Assembly: GCF_000826545.1 (NCBI RefSeq)
Contig: NZ_CDME01000015.1
Coordinates: 388,207 to 452,206, forward strand
DNA length: 64,000 nt
Direction: 5' to 3'
Origin: Kibdelosporangium sp. MJ126-NF4
GTDB lineage: Bacteria; Actinomycetota; Actinomycetes; Mycobacteriales; Pseudonocardiaceae
Each line of letters opens with the position of its first letter. Position 1 is the first letter of the stretch. The position numbers and the translations under genes were made by a program. Positions 7,255 to 15,778 of this stretch are shown piece by piece. The notes under the pieces are model-generated. The model saw only the letters and a program-made list of their open reading frames with translations, had not been told where the DNA came from and ran no database searches.

Positions 7255-10113
7255 ATGCCCCCTGCAAAGAGGCAGGCCCGCAGCGCCATGACCGCCGCCA
7301 TCACGGTGCTCACGCTGGCCTTCAGCCTAGTCCTGTTCACCGGCAGTGCCACCGCGAACGCGACCCCGGTGGGAGCGGGCGGCTACCTGGACTCGCTACC
7401 AGGTCCCGGGCCGACCGGCTGCGGTTCGATCGGCGGCAACGCCCGCACCTTCGTCACCCCGAACGCCCCGCGGGGCGGTGTCCCGACCAACGACTGGTGG
7501 TCGTCACTGCTCTGGAAACGCAACGACTGCGCGGGTTCGGACAACCTGTCCGCGCATCCGTTGTCCCTGAAGGCAACCACGTCCGGCCTCAGCGTGGACT
7601 ACCCGACGACGCCGACGATCACCGGATCCGCCACGACAACCGGCGAGTACCACTTCGAGCACTCGAACGACTTCACCATCGGCGTCGACGGCCTGTCGAC
7701 CACGGCGATGGTCGACGGCTGGACCGACTGGACGGTCAGCGCGTCATGGGCGAACGCGGGCCGTTCGCTGAAAACCACGATCGGCCACGGGCTTCCGTTC
7801 GTCTACGCGGAGGCGACCGGCGGAAACGCCGTGCTGAACTTCGCATCCGCTCCGACGGTCTGGTCCAACACCGGCAAAACCCTTGGCGTCACGGTCGACG
7901 GCCACGACTACGCAGTGTTCGCCCCGACCGGCGCGACCTGGACGATCTCCGGAGCCACGGTCAGCTCGACGTTGGCCGGGCGCGGCTACTTCTCGATCGC
8001 CGTACTGCCGACGACCGCGCAGTCGAGCAATGCCGACCGGACGAACCTGCTGAACACATTCGCGCCCTACGCGTATTCGTTCATCACCGGAACGAATGTC
8101 TCCTGGGCGTTCAACGAGTCCACGAGCAGGCTCACCACGACCTACAACTTCACCACCCAGGCACGGGAAGGCTCAGCCACCGGCACGGTCGCCGCGCTGT
8201 ATCCGCACCTGTGGAAGAACCTCGCGAACGGCACGCCGATCGCGAACACGTACGTCTCACCACGCGGCCAGATGCGCGTTCTCACCAACGTGACATCGTT
8301 CCAGACCAGCATGGTCTACCGCGGTGTGCTGCCGGAGCTCCCGGCGGTCGGGATGACCGGCGCCGACCTGACGACGTTGAACAACGAGTTGAACGCGGCC
8401 GGAGCGGGCGATCCGCTCGCCGGGTTCGGCAACGACACGTACTGGACGGGCAAAGGCCTCGGCCGAGCGGCGCGGCTGGCGGAGATCGCCGACCTGGTCG
8501 GCAACACGTCCGTCCGTGACCGGATGCTGTCGGCGATCAAGTCCCGGCTCACCGACTGGTTCACGGCCACGCCCGGCAAGACAGCGCGGGTCTTCGGCTA
8601 CAACGCGAGTTGGGGCACGTTGATCGGCTACCCGGCCTCGTTCGGCTCGGACCAGGAACTCAACGACCACCACTTCCACTACGGCTACTTCATCGCCGCC
8701 GCAGCCACACTGGCGAAGTACGACCCGGCCTGGGCCGCACCCGGCCAGTACGGCGGAATGGTCGACGTGCTCATCCGGGACGCCAACAACTACGACCGCA
8801 ACGACACCAGGTTCCCGTTCCTGCGTGACTTCGACATCTACGCCGGACACGACTGGGCGTCCGGGCACGCGAACTTCTTCGCGGGAAACAACCAGGAATC
8901 CTCGTCGGAGGGAATGAACTTCGACTCGGCGCTCATCCAGTTCGGCCAGGCGACGGGGAACAAGACGGTCCGGGACGCGGGCATCTACCAGTACGTCACC
9001 CAGGCAGCGGCGATCGCGGAGTACTGGCACGACAACACCGGCGCAAACTTCCCCGCCGCGTTCCCGCACAACACCGTCGGGATGGTGTGGGGAAACGGTG
9101 GCGCGTACGCGACCTGGTTCTCGGCGGAGCCGGAGATGATCCACGGCATCAACATGCTGCCGATCACCGGCGGTTCGCTGTACCTCGGCTACAACCCGGG
9201 CTACATCAACACCAACCTGCAGGAGATGCGAACGGTCAAACCATCCGCACCGGCGGTGTGGCGTGACATCATCTGGGAGTTCCAAGCACTGTCCCAACCG
9301 GACACCGCGCTCCAGGCTTGGCGGTCGACGAGCTACACGCCCGAGGAAGGCGAAAGCAGGGCACACACGTTCCACTGGCTGCGCAACCTGTCGTCACTGG
9401 GCCAAGTGGACACTGGTGTCACCGCGAACACCCCGCTCTACGCCGTTTTCACGAAGAACGGAGCGCGAACGTACGTCGCGGCCAACCGTGGGACAACGCC
9501 GTTGACAGTGACCTTCTCCACCGGAGTGTCACTGACAGTCCAACCTGGACGAACCGCCACCACCGGGGCAATCACATGGCAGGGCGGCAGCGGGCCGGGC
9601 ACTGTGCCGCCGACTGATCCGCCGCCCGGCGGCGGGAACAGCACGTTCTTCGTCAACACAGGTTCGCTGTCGACCACGGCAGGAACCAGCGAATCAAGCG
9701 CCACAATCTCGTCGGCAGGCGGCGCGAACTGGGACGGCACACCACACAACCCGGTGACGTACACCGCCTGCGGCATCACCGGCACACACGACTCGTCCAA
9801 GACGACCCAGTTCACGCTGGGTGTGGACGCGGGCAGCGCGGTCGGCGCCGGAGTGCAGGCACGGATCTCCTACGCGCCAACAGGTTCGACATACACCAGG
9901 ACCGAGACGTACAGCTACTTCGCAACCGACCCGGTGACCGGCTGGGAGACCTACACCCAAGCAGCCGGTCAACGAACCACGACCGGGACACCGCAGTCGT
10001 TGACCAACGGCTGCGTCCGGCTGGAAGTCTGGAACGCGATAGGTAACACTGTCACATCACTGCGCGTCAACGACGGCCAGTCAAAGCTCATGATCCCGTA
10101 CACCCCGGCCTGA
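7255..10113 (+). CDS. Secreted GH81 endo-beta-1,3-glucanase with C-terminal CBM
   Basis: 952 residues. A Sec signal peptide occupies about residues 1-36 and ends GSATANA. Next comes a beta-rich N-terminal domain containing PTNDWWSS, a GH81 hallmark. The helical catalytic domain contains QELNDHHFHYGYF (near residue 470, catalytic aspartate) and NNQESSSEGMN (near 545, catalytic glutamates). After a short Pro/Gly linker (about residue 785), the last 150 residues resemble a CBM56-type beta-1,3-glucan-binding module. It hydrolyses internal bonds of laminarin or fungal wall glucan outside the cell. AGGAGA at 7245-7250 is the ribosome site. Together with the exo-glucosaminidase at 21-23.6 kb, it points to fungal wall degradation. 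Confidence 0.93.
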   Translation: MPPAKRQARSAMTAAITVLTLAFSLVLFTGSATANATPVGAGGYLDSLPGPGPTGCGSIGGNARTFVTPNAPRGGVPTNDWWSSLLWKRNDCAGSDNLSAHPLSLKATTSGLSVDYPTTPTITGSATTTGEYHFEHSNDFTIGVDGLSTTAMVDGWTDWTVSASWANAGRSLKTTIGHGLPFVYAEATGGNAVLNFASAPTVWSNTGKTLGVTVDGHDYAVFAPTGATWTISGATVSSTLAGRGYFSIAVLPTTAQSSNADRTNLLNTFAPYAYSFITGTNVSWAFNESTSRLTTTYNFTTQAREGSATGTVAALYPHLWKNLANGTPIANTYVSPRGQMRVLTNVTSFQTSMVYRGVLPELPAVGMTGADLTTLNNELNAAGAGDPLAGFGNDTYWTGKGLGRAARLAEIADLVGNTSVRDRMLSAIKSRLTDWFTATPGKTARVFGYNASWGTLIGYPASFGSDQELNDHHFHYGYFIAAAATLAKYDPAWAAPGQYGGMVDVLIRDANNYDRNDTRFPFLRDFDIYAGHDWASGHANFFAGNNQESSSEGMNFDSALIQFGQATGNKTVRDAGIYQYVTQAAAIAEYWHDNTGANFPAAFPHNTVGMVWGNGGAYATWFSAEPEMIHGINMLPITGGSLYLGYNPGYINTNLQEMRTVKPSAPAVWRDIIWEFQALSQPDTALQAWRSTSYTPEEGESRAHTFHWLRNLSSLGQVDTGVTANTPLYAVFTKNGARTYVAANRGTTPLTVTFSTGVSLTVQPGRTATTGAITWQGGSGPGTVPPTDPPPGGGNSTFFVNTGSLSTTAGTSESSATISSAGGANWDGTPHNPVTYTACGITGTHDSSKTTQFTLGVDAGSAVGAGVQARISYAPTGSTYTRTETYSYFATDPVTGWETYTQAAGQRTTTGTPQSLTNGCVRLEVWNAIGNTVTSLRVNDGQSKLMIPYTPA

Positions 10114-10136
10114 CCAGGCAAGACATCGCGGCAAGC

Positions 10137-10142
10137 TAGGCT
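10137..10142 (+). promoter_or_regulatory. Putative -10 of phosphoribosyltransferase gene
   Basis: TAGGCT lies 8 nt before the ATG at 10151, with no Shine-Dalgarno sequence in between. This suggests a leaderless transcript. No clear -35 is visible. Confidence 0.3.
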
Positions 10143-10150
10143 GGGTGACC

Positions 10151-10657
10151 ATGAAGGAGCAGCGCGAAGTACTCACCTGGGAGCTTTTCGGCACCGCCAG
10201 CCGCGAACTGGCCGAGCGGATCGCCGCGGACGGATACCACCCGGACCTGATCCTGTCCATCGCCCGCGGCGGTCTGTTCGCAGCCGGTGCACTGGGCTAC
10301 GCGCTGAACGTCAAGAACCTGCACGTGATGAACGTGGAGTTCTACACAGGCGTGAACGAACGCCTCGACCTGCCCGTGATGCTGCCGCCGGTGCCCAACG
10401 TAGTCGACCTGACCGGCGCAAAGGTCCTGGTAGCCGACGACGTGGCAGACACCGGCGCGACACTGAAGCTGGTCCGCGACTTCTGCGAGGACCACGTAGC
10501 CGAAGTCCGCTGCGCGGTGATCTACGAAAAGCCACACTCAAAGGTCAAATGCGACTACGTCTGGCGCAACACCGACCGATGGATCAACTTCCCCTGGTCA
10601 ACCCTGCCGCCGGTAGAAGGCGCCGCGGAAACACAGATAGCCGTACTCGACGCATAG
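10151..10657 (+). CDS. Phosphoribosyltransferase (Gpt/Hpt-like)
   Basis: 168 residues. The type I PRTase PRPP-binding motif VLVADDVADTGATLKLV lies near residues 96-112, and LSIARGGLFAAG is the pyrophosphate loop. By size and motifs it resembles the xanthine-guanine type, joining a purine base to PRPP, but the acceptor is not certain. A GTG six bases upstream is an alternative start. The gene stands alone, and the first repeat island starts about 50 bp after its stop. Confidence 0.8.
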   Translation: MKEQREVLTWELFGTASRELAERIAADGYHPDLILSIARGGLFAAGALGYALNVKNLHVMNVEFYTGVNERLDLPVMLPPVPNVVDLTGAKVLVADDVADTGATLKLVRDFCEDHVAEVRCAVIYEKPHSKVKCDYVWRNTDRWINFPWSTLPPVEGAAETQIAVLDA

Positions 10658-10708
10658 CCCAAGCCAAGCCCAGCCAGCCCAATCCAATAGCCCAGCCCAA
10701 TCCAAGCC

Positions 10709-10770
10709 ATGCGCGCAAGCGCAAAGGTGGTCTTCGAGGTTGCGCGCAAGCGCACGGGTGGGCTTCGGGT
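10709..10770 (+). repeat. Two-unit small-hairpin array in front of long-stem repeat 1
   Basis: Two 31-nt units begin GCGCGCAAGCGCA. Each folds as a short GCGC stem and continues into a GGTGGKCTTCGRGGT-like tail. Similar GCGC hairpin units precede the other long-stem repeats in the window, so this array belongs to that element. Confidence 0.55.
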
Positions 10771-10914
10771 GTGTTCCCTTCCGTATGGCCTGGGCGAAGC
10801 CATACCACGGCGTGTCGGGAGGTCGGCCTACGAAACTGGCGTGCCCAGCGCGAGGCGGTACCGACCTCCCGGCACGCCGTGGTTTCCTCCGGCAGGCCAT
10901 GCGGGAGGGGACAC
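10771..10914 (+). repeat. Long-stem repeat 1 (forward, class A)
   Basis: Imperfect inverted repeat. The outer 22-bp arms (10771-10792 with 10893-10914) and inner 22-bp arms (10805-10826 with 10861-10882) are separated by an asymmetric internal loop and closed by a 34-nt apical loop. The inner arms pair with one G.T wobble. Six further copies of this architecture occur in the window. It is untranslated: the open frames across it conflict and match nothing. Confidence 0.85.
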
Positions 10915-11353
10915 GCCCGCCTCCACCCGACCCACCAATAACTAGAACGACGAGCCCATGGCTCCAGATCCTGTGTTCCCCTTTTGGCGGCCTGCCTCCC
11001 GGCGAGGGGAAATCTTGAAAGCCAAGAGCGAACTCGAGCGTCGGAACGAGCCCGACACACCGGGCATCACAAGCTCGTCCCTGAGGCGGGCCTTCGGCGA
11101 TCACCGCACACGGTGGCAGCAGCAGTCACGTGGCTGTGGCAATCGCGTGGCTGTGACAGTCACGCAGCGGCACGCACGAGAAGGCCGCACTCACGAGATG
11201 GCTGGGGTCGCGTGTCTGCCGACGGAAAGAGAAAAGAAAAAGATGCCTCGCCGGCGGGCAGGCCTCCAAGAGGGACACAAACAGAGCTTCGTTTCTCGCC
11301 CCGGTTCGCTCAGCCCACGTGACTTCCCGGGTCAAGTGGGGGGCGCGGGGCGC
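10915..11353. repeat. Conserved middle of compound repeat element, island 1
   Basis: Begins with the tail found after forward units (CACCAATAACTAGAACG and CTGTGTTCCCCTTTTGG). It then holds a nested inverted repeat, GGCGGCCTGCC-type arms at 10986-11007 with the complement at 11246-11267. Between these arms is a segment (11031-11118) closely matched at 35399-35487 in island 2. No gene is recognisable here. The whole 10.7-11.5 kb block therefore has nested palindromic symmetry. Confidence 0.6.
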
Positions 11354-11485
11354 CCCTCCCGTACGGCCTGCCAAAGGAAACCACGACGTGCCGGGAGGTC
11401 GGTACCGCCTGCGCCGTGGGTCAGTTTGCGTAGGCCGACCTCCCGACACGCCGTGGTATGGCTGCGCCCAGGCCATACGGGAGGG
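11354..11485 (-). repeat. Long-stem repeat 2 (reverse, class A)
   Basis: Same architecture in inverse orientation. Outer arms are 11354-11370 with 11469-11485; inner arms are 11381-11402 with 11435-11456. Two A.C mismatches interrupt the inner stem, making this the most decayed copy. Its orientation opposite to repeat 1 makes the pair a larger palindrome around the conserved middle. Confidence 0.8.
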
Positions 11486-11502
11486 ACACCCCACGAACCA
11501 CA

Positions 11503-11670
11503 CCCCTGCGCATGCGCGCACGCCGCGTGCCCCTGCGCTGGCGCGCACGCCGCAGACCTCTGCGCCTGCACATTCGCGCGCGGCGCAAATCCCTGCGCTC
11601 ACGCGCACGCCACGCACCCCGCATTGCGCTGCGCGCACGTTCCTCACCATGGCGCTCGCGCGCAGCCGCA
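11503..11670 (-). repeat. Small-hairpin tandem array, about six units
   Basis: Imperfect 27-33 bp units of the form CCCTGCGC-NNN-GCGCACGCC. Each contains a short GCGC stem with a variable 2-4 nt centre, as expected if units expand by slippage while keeping the stem. It lies on the outer flank of repeat 2, mirroring the array in front of repeat 1. Confidence 0.65.
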
Positions 11671-11679
11671 TGCGTCTGG

Positions 11680-11716
<37 letters not shown>

Positions 11717-11870
11717 AGGGTGGCTTGTGTCGGCTTGCTGCTCTGCCTGAGTCCTTGCTCTGCTATGCCATTTTGACCACGGAGAGTTACTGGACTGGTG
11801 ATCATTACCCGGTGTTCGGGTGAGCGGTCAAGCTCTTGCCAGGTCGCTGCCAAGGCACGACAGTGTGACC
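11717..11870. other. Leader region upstream of cytosine deaminase
   Basis: No gene. TTGACC at 11773-11778 could be a -35, but no convincing -10 follows at 16-18 bp. No Shine-Dalgarno sequence precedes the ATG at 11871. Confidence 0.3.
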
Positions 11871-12341
11871 ATGCATGCGAGCCGCGAGTTGATCGAGGCG
11901 AAACAGATGCTGGCTGTGGCGCGGCAGGAGGCTCTGCGTGGTAAGGCTGCTGGTGGGATCCCTATTGGCGCCGCGCTGTACGGCCCGGATGGCGAGTTAC
12001 TCGGCAGTGGGCACAACCGGCGGGTTCAGGACGATGACCCGTCCATGCATGCCGAGACGTCCGCGTTCCGCAACGCCGGACGCCGTCCGCACTACCGCGA
12101 CACGATCATGGTGACCACGCTTTCCCCGTGCTGGTACTGCAGCGGGCTTGTCCGCCAGTTCGCCATCAGTCGGGTGGTCATCGGTGAGGCGACCACGTTC
12201 TTCGGTGGGCACGAGTGGCTTGCCGAGCACGGTGTACAGGTGACCATTGTGGACGACCGGGACTGCGTCGAGTTGATGACCGAGTTCATCAAGGAGCACC
12301 CCGCCCTGTGGTTCGAGGATATCGGGGAGGAGCGCTCATGA
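11871..12341 (+). CDS. Cytosine deaminase, fungal FCY1 type
   Basis: 156 residues, nearly the same length as yeast Fcy1. This zinc-dependent deaminase would turn cytosine (and possibly 5-methylcytosine) into uracil or thymine. The zinc motif is MHAETS (H and catalytic E) with SPCWYC. The tail HPALWFEDIGEE closely resembles the yeast C-terminus (WFEDIGE), and GGIPIGAALYG and GHNRRVQ also match that family. Most bacteria use the unrelated amidohydrolase CodA instead, so a fungal-type enzyme is notable. The stop overlaps the next start (ATGA), beginning an operon with an oxygenase and a nucleobase-type permease. Confidence 0.88.
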   Translation: MHASRELIEAKQMLAVARQEALRGKAAGGIPIGAALYGPDGELLGSGHNRRVQDDDPSMHAETSAFRNAGRRPHYRDTIMVTTLSPCWYCSGLVRQFAISRVVIGEATTFFGGHEWLAEHGVQVTIVDDRDCVELMTEFIKEHPALWFEDIGEERS

Positions 12342-13294
12342 CTGTCCCGCTGATCGATCTTGAGCCGTGGTTCCACGGTTCGCTCAAGGACCGCCTGCAC
12401 GTCGCCGACCAGGTCGACCGGGCGTTGCAGGACTCCGGCTTCCTGCTGGTCACCGGGCATGGCATCGCTCAGTCGTTGCGGGATGACACTCGTAAGCAGG
12501 CACGGCAGTTCTTCGGCCTGTCCGGCGAGACCAAGCAGCGTTACGCCGTCTCGGTCGGTGGGCGCGGGTGGTTGCCACCTGGTGTCGAGGCGAACTCGTA
12601 CGCCGAGGGCGTCGAGTCTCCTCCTGACCTGAAGGAGTCCTACTCCGTCGGTTCGGACACGCCTGTCGGGGTTCCCGAGGTCGACGAGTTCTGGTTCGCG
12701 CCCAACGTGTGGCCCGACGAGGTGCCGTTCCTCGAATCGACCTCGGTCGAGTACATGGCCAGGATGCGGGCGTTGTCCGACGAGCTGCTGACGATCTTCG
12801 CGGTCGCGCTGCGCCTGCCGGAGAACCACTTCACCGCGCACACCCACAATCCCACGTACACGTTCAACATCAACTGGTACCCGCCGTTGAAGCTCGTCGG
12901 CCACCCTGAGGACGGGCAGTTCCGGATCGGTCCGCACACCGACTTCGGCACGGTCACCGTGCTGGACAGGGAGTCTGGTGTCGGCGGGCTTCAGGTGTTC
13001 ACAAAGGACGGTCGGTGGGAGAACGCGCCCTACGACCCGGACGCCTTCACCGTCAACATCGGCGACCTGATGGCACGGTGGACCGGGGACCGGTGGCGTT
13101 CCACCCGGCACCGGGTGCTCCCGCCGCACGCCAGCGCGCCCGATGAGGACCTGGTGTCGTTGATCTTCTTCTACGAGACCGACCACGACGCGCGGATCTC
13201 CTCGCTGGGCCCGCCGATCGGCCGGACCGGCTATCCCGAGGTGATCGCAGCCGACTACCTCAAGGAGAAGCTCGACGCCATCACCGTCACCTGA
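12338..13294 (+). CDS. 2-oxoglutarate/Fe(II) oxygenase (isopenicillin-N-synthase-like)
   Basis: 318 residues. The N-terminal DIOX_N-type segment (VPLIDLEPW, DSGFLLVTGHGI) is followed by the double-stranded beta-helix core. Iron ligands are the H and D of GPHTDFGTVTVL (about residues 206-208) and the H of STRHRVLPP, and the 2-oxoglutarate arginine follows that last histidine. The strong GGGGAGG at 12325-12331 is the ribosome site, within the deaminase gene. It sits between a cytosine deaminase and an NCS1 permease, so a pyrimidine substrate is likely; fungal thymine-7-hydroxylase belongs to the same superfamily. That specific role is inference. Confidence 0.85.
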   Translation: MTVPLIDLEPWFHGSLKDRLHVADQVDRALQDSGFLLVTGHGIAQSLRDDTRKQARQFFGLSGETKQRYAVSVGGRGWLPPGVEANSYAEGVESPPDLKESYSVGSDTPVGVPEVDEFWFAPNVWPDEVPFLESTSVEYMARMRALSDELLTIFAVALRLPENHFTAHTHNPTYTFNINWYPPLKLVGHPEDGQFRIGPHTDFGTVTVLDRESGVGGLQVFTKDGRWENAPYDPDAFTVNIGDLMARWTGDRWRSTRHRVLPPHASAPDEDLVSLIFFYETDHDARISSLGPPIGRTGYPEVIAADYLKEKLDAITVT

Positions 13295-14772
13295 TGTACG
13301 GCGACAAGGTCGTCAAGGTCGAGCCGGGAGGCATCGAACCAGTCGCGGAGGCCGACAAGCACGGCAGGCCACGTCAGCTGTTCTGGACGTGGACGTCGCC
13401 GAACCTGGAGTTCGCCACGATCTTCCTCGGCGTCCTCGCGGTGTCGGCGTTCGGACTGAGCTTCTGGCAGGCCGCGGCAGCGTTGACGCTCGGTAATCTC
13501 CTCGGCGCGACCACGCACGGCGTGCTGTCCGCGCGCGGTCTCACCTACGGCGTGCCACAGATGGTTCTCGGCCGGGTCGCGTTCGGGTTCTGGGGCAACG
13601 CCTTGCCTGCGACCCTGATGTCGGTCATGGCGGGCGCCGGGTGGTTCGCGGTCAACAGCGTCAGCGGGGCGTTCGCGTTGAACTCGTTGACCGGGTTGCC
13701 GCTGCTGCTGTGCCTGACCGTCGTCGTCGTGGTGCAGATCCTGATCGCGTTCTTCGGGCACAACCTGGTCCAGGCGTTCGAGCGGTACGCCTTCCCGGTG
13801 CTCGCGGTGGTTTTCGCGATCACGACCGTCGTCATCCTCAGCAAGGCGTCACCGGGAACCAGTTCGGGCACGGGCGGCGTGGGTGGTTTCCTGCTCGCCG
13901 CCAGCGCCGCGTTCGGGTACACGGCGGGCTGGAATCCGTACGCGGCGGACTACACGCGTTACCTGCCAACGGGAACGTCACCGCGCGCGGTCGGCTGGTC
14001 TGCGGGTTCAGGGCTGTTTCTGGCCACGACGGTCCTGATGCTGGTCGGCGCCGCGTCGGTGACCATCGGTGGGTCTACTTCGGATAATCCGGCGACCGCG
14101 TTCACCGGTCACCTGCCCGGCTGGCTGGCGGCGCTGACCTTGCTGTGCATCACGTTGGGCGCGGTCGCGGCGAACGTGCTGAACGTGTACTCCGCCGCGC
14201 TGGCGTTCCTCACGCTCGGTATCAGGCTGCCGCTGGCGTGGCGACGCGCTGTGGTTGCTGTCGGGTTCGGCGTGGTCGGGTTCGTCCTCGCGTGGCTCGG
14301 CCTTGCCGACGCGGGACACGCGTTCGAGAGCTTCCTGCTGGTGATCGCGTACTGGATCGGCCCATGGCTCGGCGTCACGCTGGTGGACCAGCACATCAGA
14401 CGCAACCAGCAGCTCCGGCACGTGCTCGGCGACACGGCGTACCGCAACTGGGCCGGTCCGGTCGCCATGCTCACCGGGATGATCGTCTCCATTGGACTGT
14501 TCGCCAACCAGGCCAAGTACCGCGGCCCTGTCCCCGAGGCCCTGCCGTGGATCGGCGACATCACCTTCCTCGTCGGGTTCGGGATCGCCGCGGTCGTCTA
14601 CGCGGTGTGGCGAAAGCCAGCGTTGCCGGAAAGCCCGTACACCCGTTCGGCATTCTCCGCTCCGACGAGCCCGGCCAGTCGATCGGCGTCCGCCGCTGTC
14701 CACGACCCCTCGGACACACCTGACTCCAGCACCGCCGCCACTCCCCTGCGGAACAACACCGACGACAGGTAG
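13294..14772 (+). CDS. NCS1-family nucleobase permease
   Basis: 492 residues with about 12 hydrophobic segments between residues 40 and 450. It resembles the CodB/purine-cytosine permease group, with FWTWTSPNLEFATIFLG at the start and an AGWNPYAADYTRYLP motif in the central region. It would import cytosine or a related base with a proton or sodium ion. Its ATG overlaps the oxygenase stop (TGATG). The last ~58 residues are hydrophilic and Ser/Thr/Pro-rich. They are encoded antisense to the end of the convergent amidohydrolase gene, which suggests the original stop was lost. Confidence 0.88.
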   Translation: MYGDKVVKVEPGGIEPVAEADKHGRPRQLFWTWTSPNLEFATIFLGVLAVSAFGLSFWQAAAALTLGNLLGATTHGVLSARGLTYGVPQMVLGRVAFGFWGNALPATLMSVMAGAGWFAVNSVSGAFALNSLTGLPLLLCLTVVVVVQILIAFFGHNLVQAFERYAFPVLAVVFAITTVVILSKASPGTSSGTGGVGGFLLAASAAFGYTAGWNPYAADYTRYLPTGTSPRAVGWSAGSGLFLATTVLMLVGAASVTIGGSTSDNPATAFTGHLPGWLAALTLLCITLGAVAANVLNVYSAALAFLTLGIRLPLAWRRAVVAVGFGVVGFVLAWLGLADAGHAFESFLLVIAYWIGPWLGVTLVDQHIRRNQQLRHVLGDTAYRNWAGPVAMLTGMIVSIGLFANQAKYRGPVPEALPWIGDITFLVGFGIAAVVYAVWRKPALPESPYTRSAFSAPTSPASRSASAAVHDPSDTPDSSTAATPLRNNTDDR

Positions 14773-15719
14773 TACAGCTCGGACAAGCCGAACGCGTCCG
14801 ACGAGAACAGGAACTTGCCGAACGGCGCGAGTTCGAGAGTCTCCTCGATCAGCACACGAGACCGGTCGCCGAGGTTGTGGGTCGCGAGGCCCACGTCCAC
14901 GTAGACGTTGCCGAACACCTGCGCCAGGTACCCGGCGTGCCGGTGGAACGGGTAGTTGTGCAACAGCATCACCGGAACACCAGTGGGTTCGATCGCCCTG
15001 AGCAGTGGCATCAGCAGCAACGGGTCACCGGCCTTCATGTCCACATCGGAGTCGCCGAGACCGACATGGAACTGGATCGGCAGTCCACGGTCGACCGCGC
15101 ACCAGATCAGGAACCGCTGCAGGACCGGGTTGGCCATCCGCCGACCGCCGGACAGCCAGCGCCATGCCGCTGTCACAACGTCCGCAGTGGAGGGACGAGC
15201 CGGGTCGAGGTCAAGGCCGACGCGGTACGCGGCGATCGACTTCACGCCGACGGCCTGTGCCGTGCGCTGCCGCAGCGCGGCCTGGAACGCGTCGGCGAAC
15301 CCGGTCGCGTCGACCTCGCCGAACAGCTCCTCCGCGACCTGTTCCAGGCGCACGATCTCGTGAGCCTGGCCGTCGATCGCCGCAGCCAGTGACGCGGGCG
15401 ACGAGATCGGCTCGGGTACGTATCCGGTGTCGACGCACAGCGCGGACAGTCCAGCCGCGGTCATGAACCTCGTGTCCACCTCGGCGAATCCCAGCTCGGC
15501 CCGCCGGGCGAGGTACTCCTGCGCAGGGGCGTGCTCGGGCAGGTCCAATATAGGAGCACACCAGCGCCGCACGGCCAGCCCGATCCGCGAGTCGAACGCG
15601 CTGACCGAGGGCGCCGACGACTCGGTCAGCAGTGCCTGGAAGTCGGCCTCGGTCAGGTCACGCTGGACCAGACCGTGGCAGTGGTGGTCGACCAGCCGTG
15701 GGAATGCCCCATCCGCCAT
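14598..15719 (-). CDS. Amidohydrolase (Amidohydro_2 family, FluG N-terminal-like)
   Basis: 373 residues. A TIM-barrel metal-dependent hydrolase: the N-terminal DHHCHG metal motif lies at residues 11-16, QFHVG is the third histidine, VMLLHNYPFHRHAGYLA follows, and FSSDAFG holds the conserved aspartate. It is divergent from a glutamine-synthetase-like gene. In fungal FluG and plant NodGS proteins these two domains are fused, so the pair here looks like the split bacterial form. Substrate unknown. Its 3' end overlaps the NCS1 permease gene by 175 bp, tail to tail. Confidence 0.85.
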   Translation of the reverse strand: MADGAFPRLVDHHCHGLVQRDLTEADFQALLTESSAPSVSAFDSRIGLAVRRWCAPILDLPEHAPAQEYLARRAELGFAEVDTRFMTAAGLSALCVDTGYVPEPISSPASLAAAIDGQAHEIVRLEQVAEELFGEVDATGFADAFQAALRQRTAQAVGVKSIAAYRVGLDLDPARPSTADVVTAAWRWLSGGRRMANPVLQRFLIWCAVDRGLPIQFHVGLGDSDVDMKAGDPLLLMPLLRAIEPTGVPVMLLHNYPFHRHAGYLAQVFGNVYVDVGLATHNLGDRSRVLIEETLELAPFGKFLFSSDAFGLSELYYLSSVLFRRGVAAVLESGVSEGSWTAADADRLAGLVGAENAERVYGLSGNAGFRHTA

Positions 15720-15778
15720 CGCGCGCTCCGCTCTCCGAGGAGATCATTGATGCCAGTACCGAAACGTTAGGGGATTGC

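Noticed and set aside
15632..15778. N-terminal extension of the glutamine-synthetase-like protein
   Set aside because: It would overlap the coding start of the divergent amidohydrolase, has no similarity to the family and no ribosome site.
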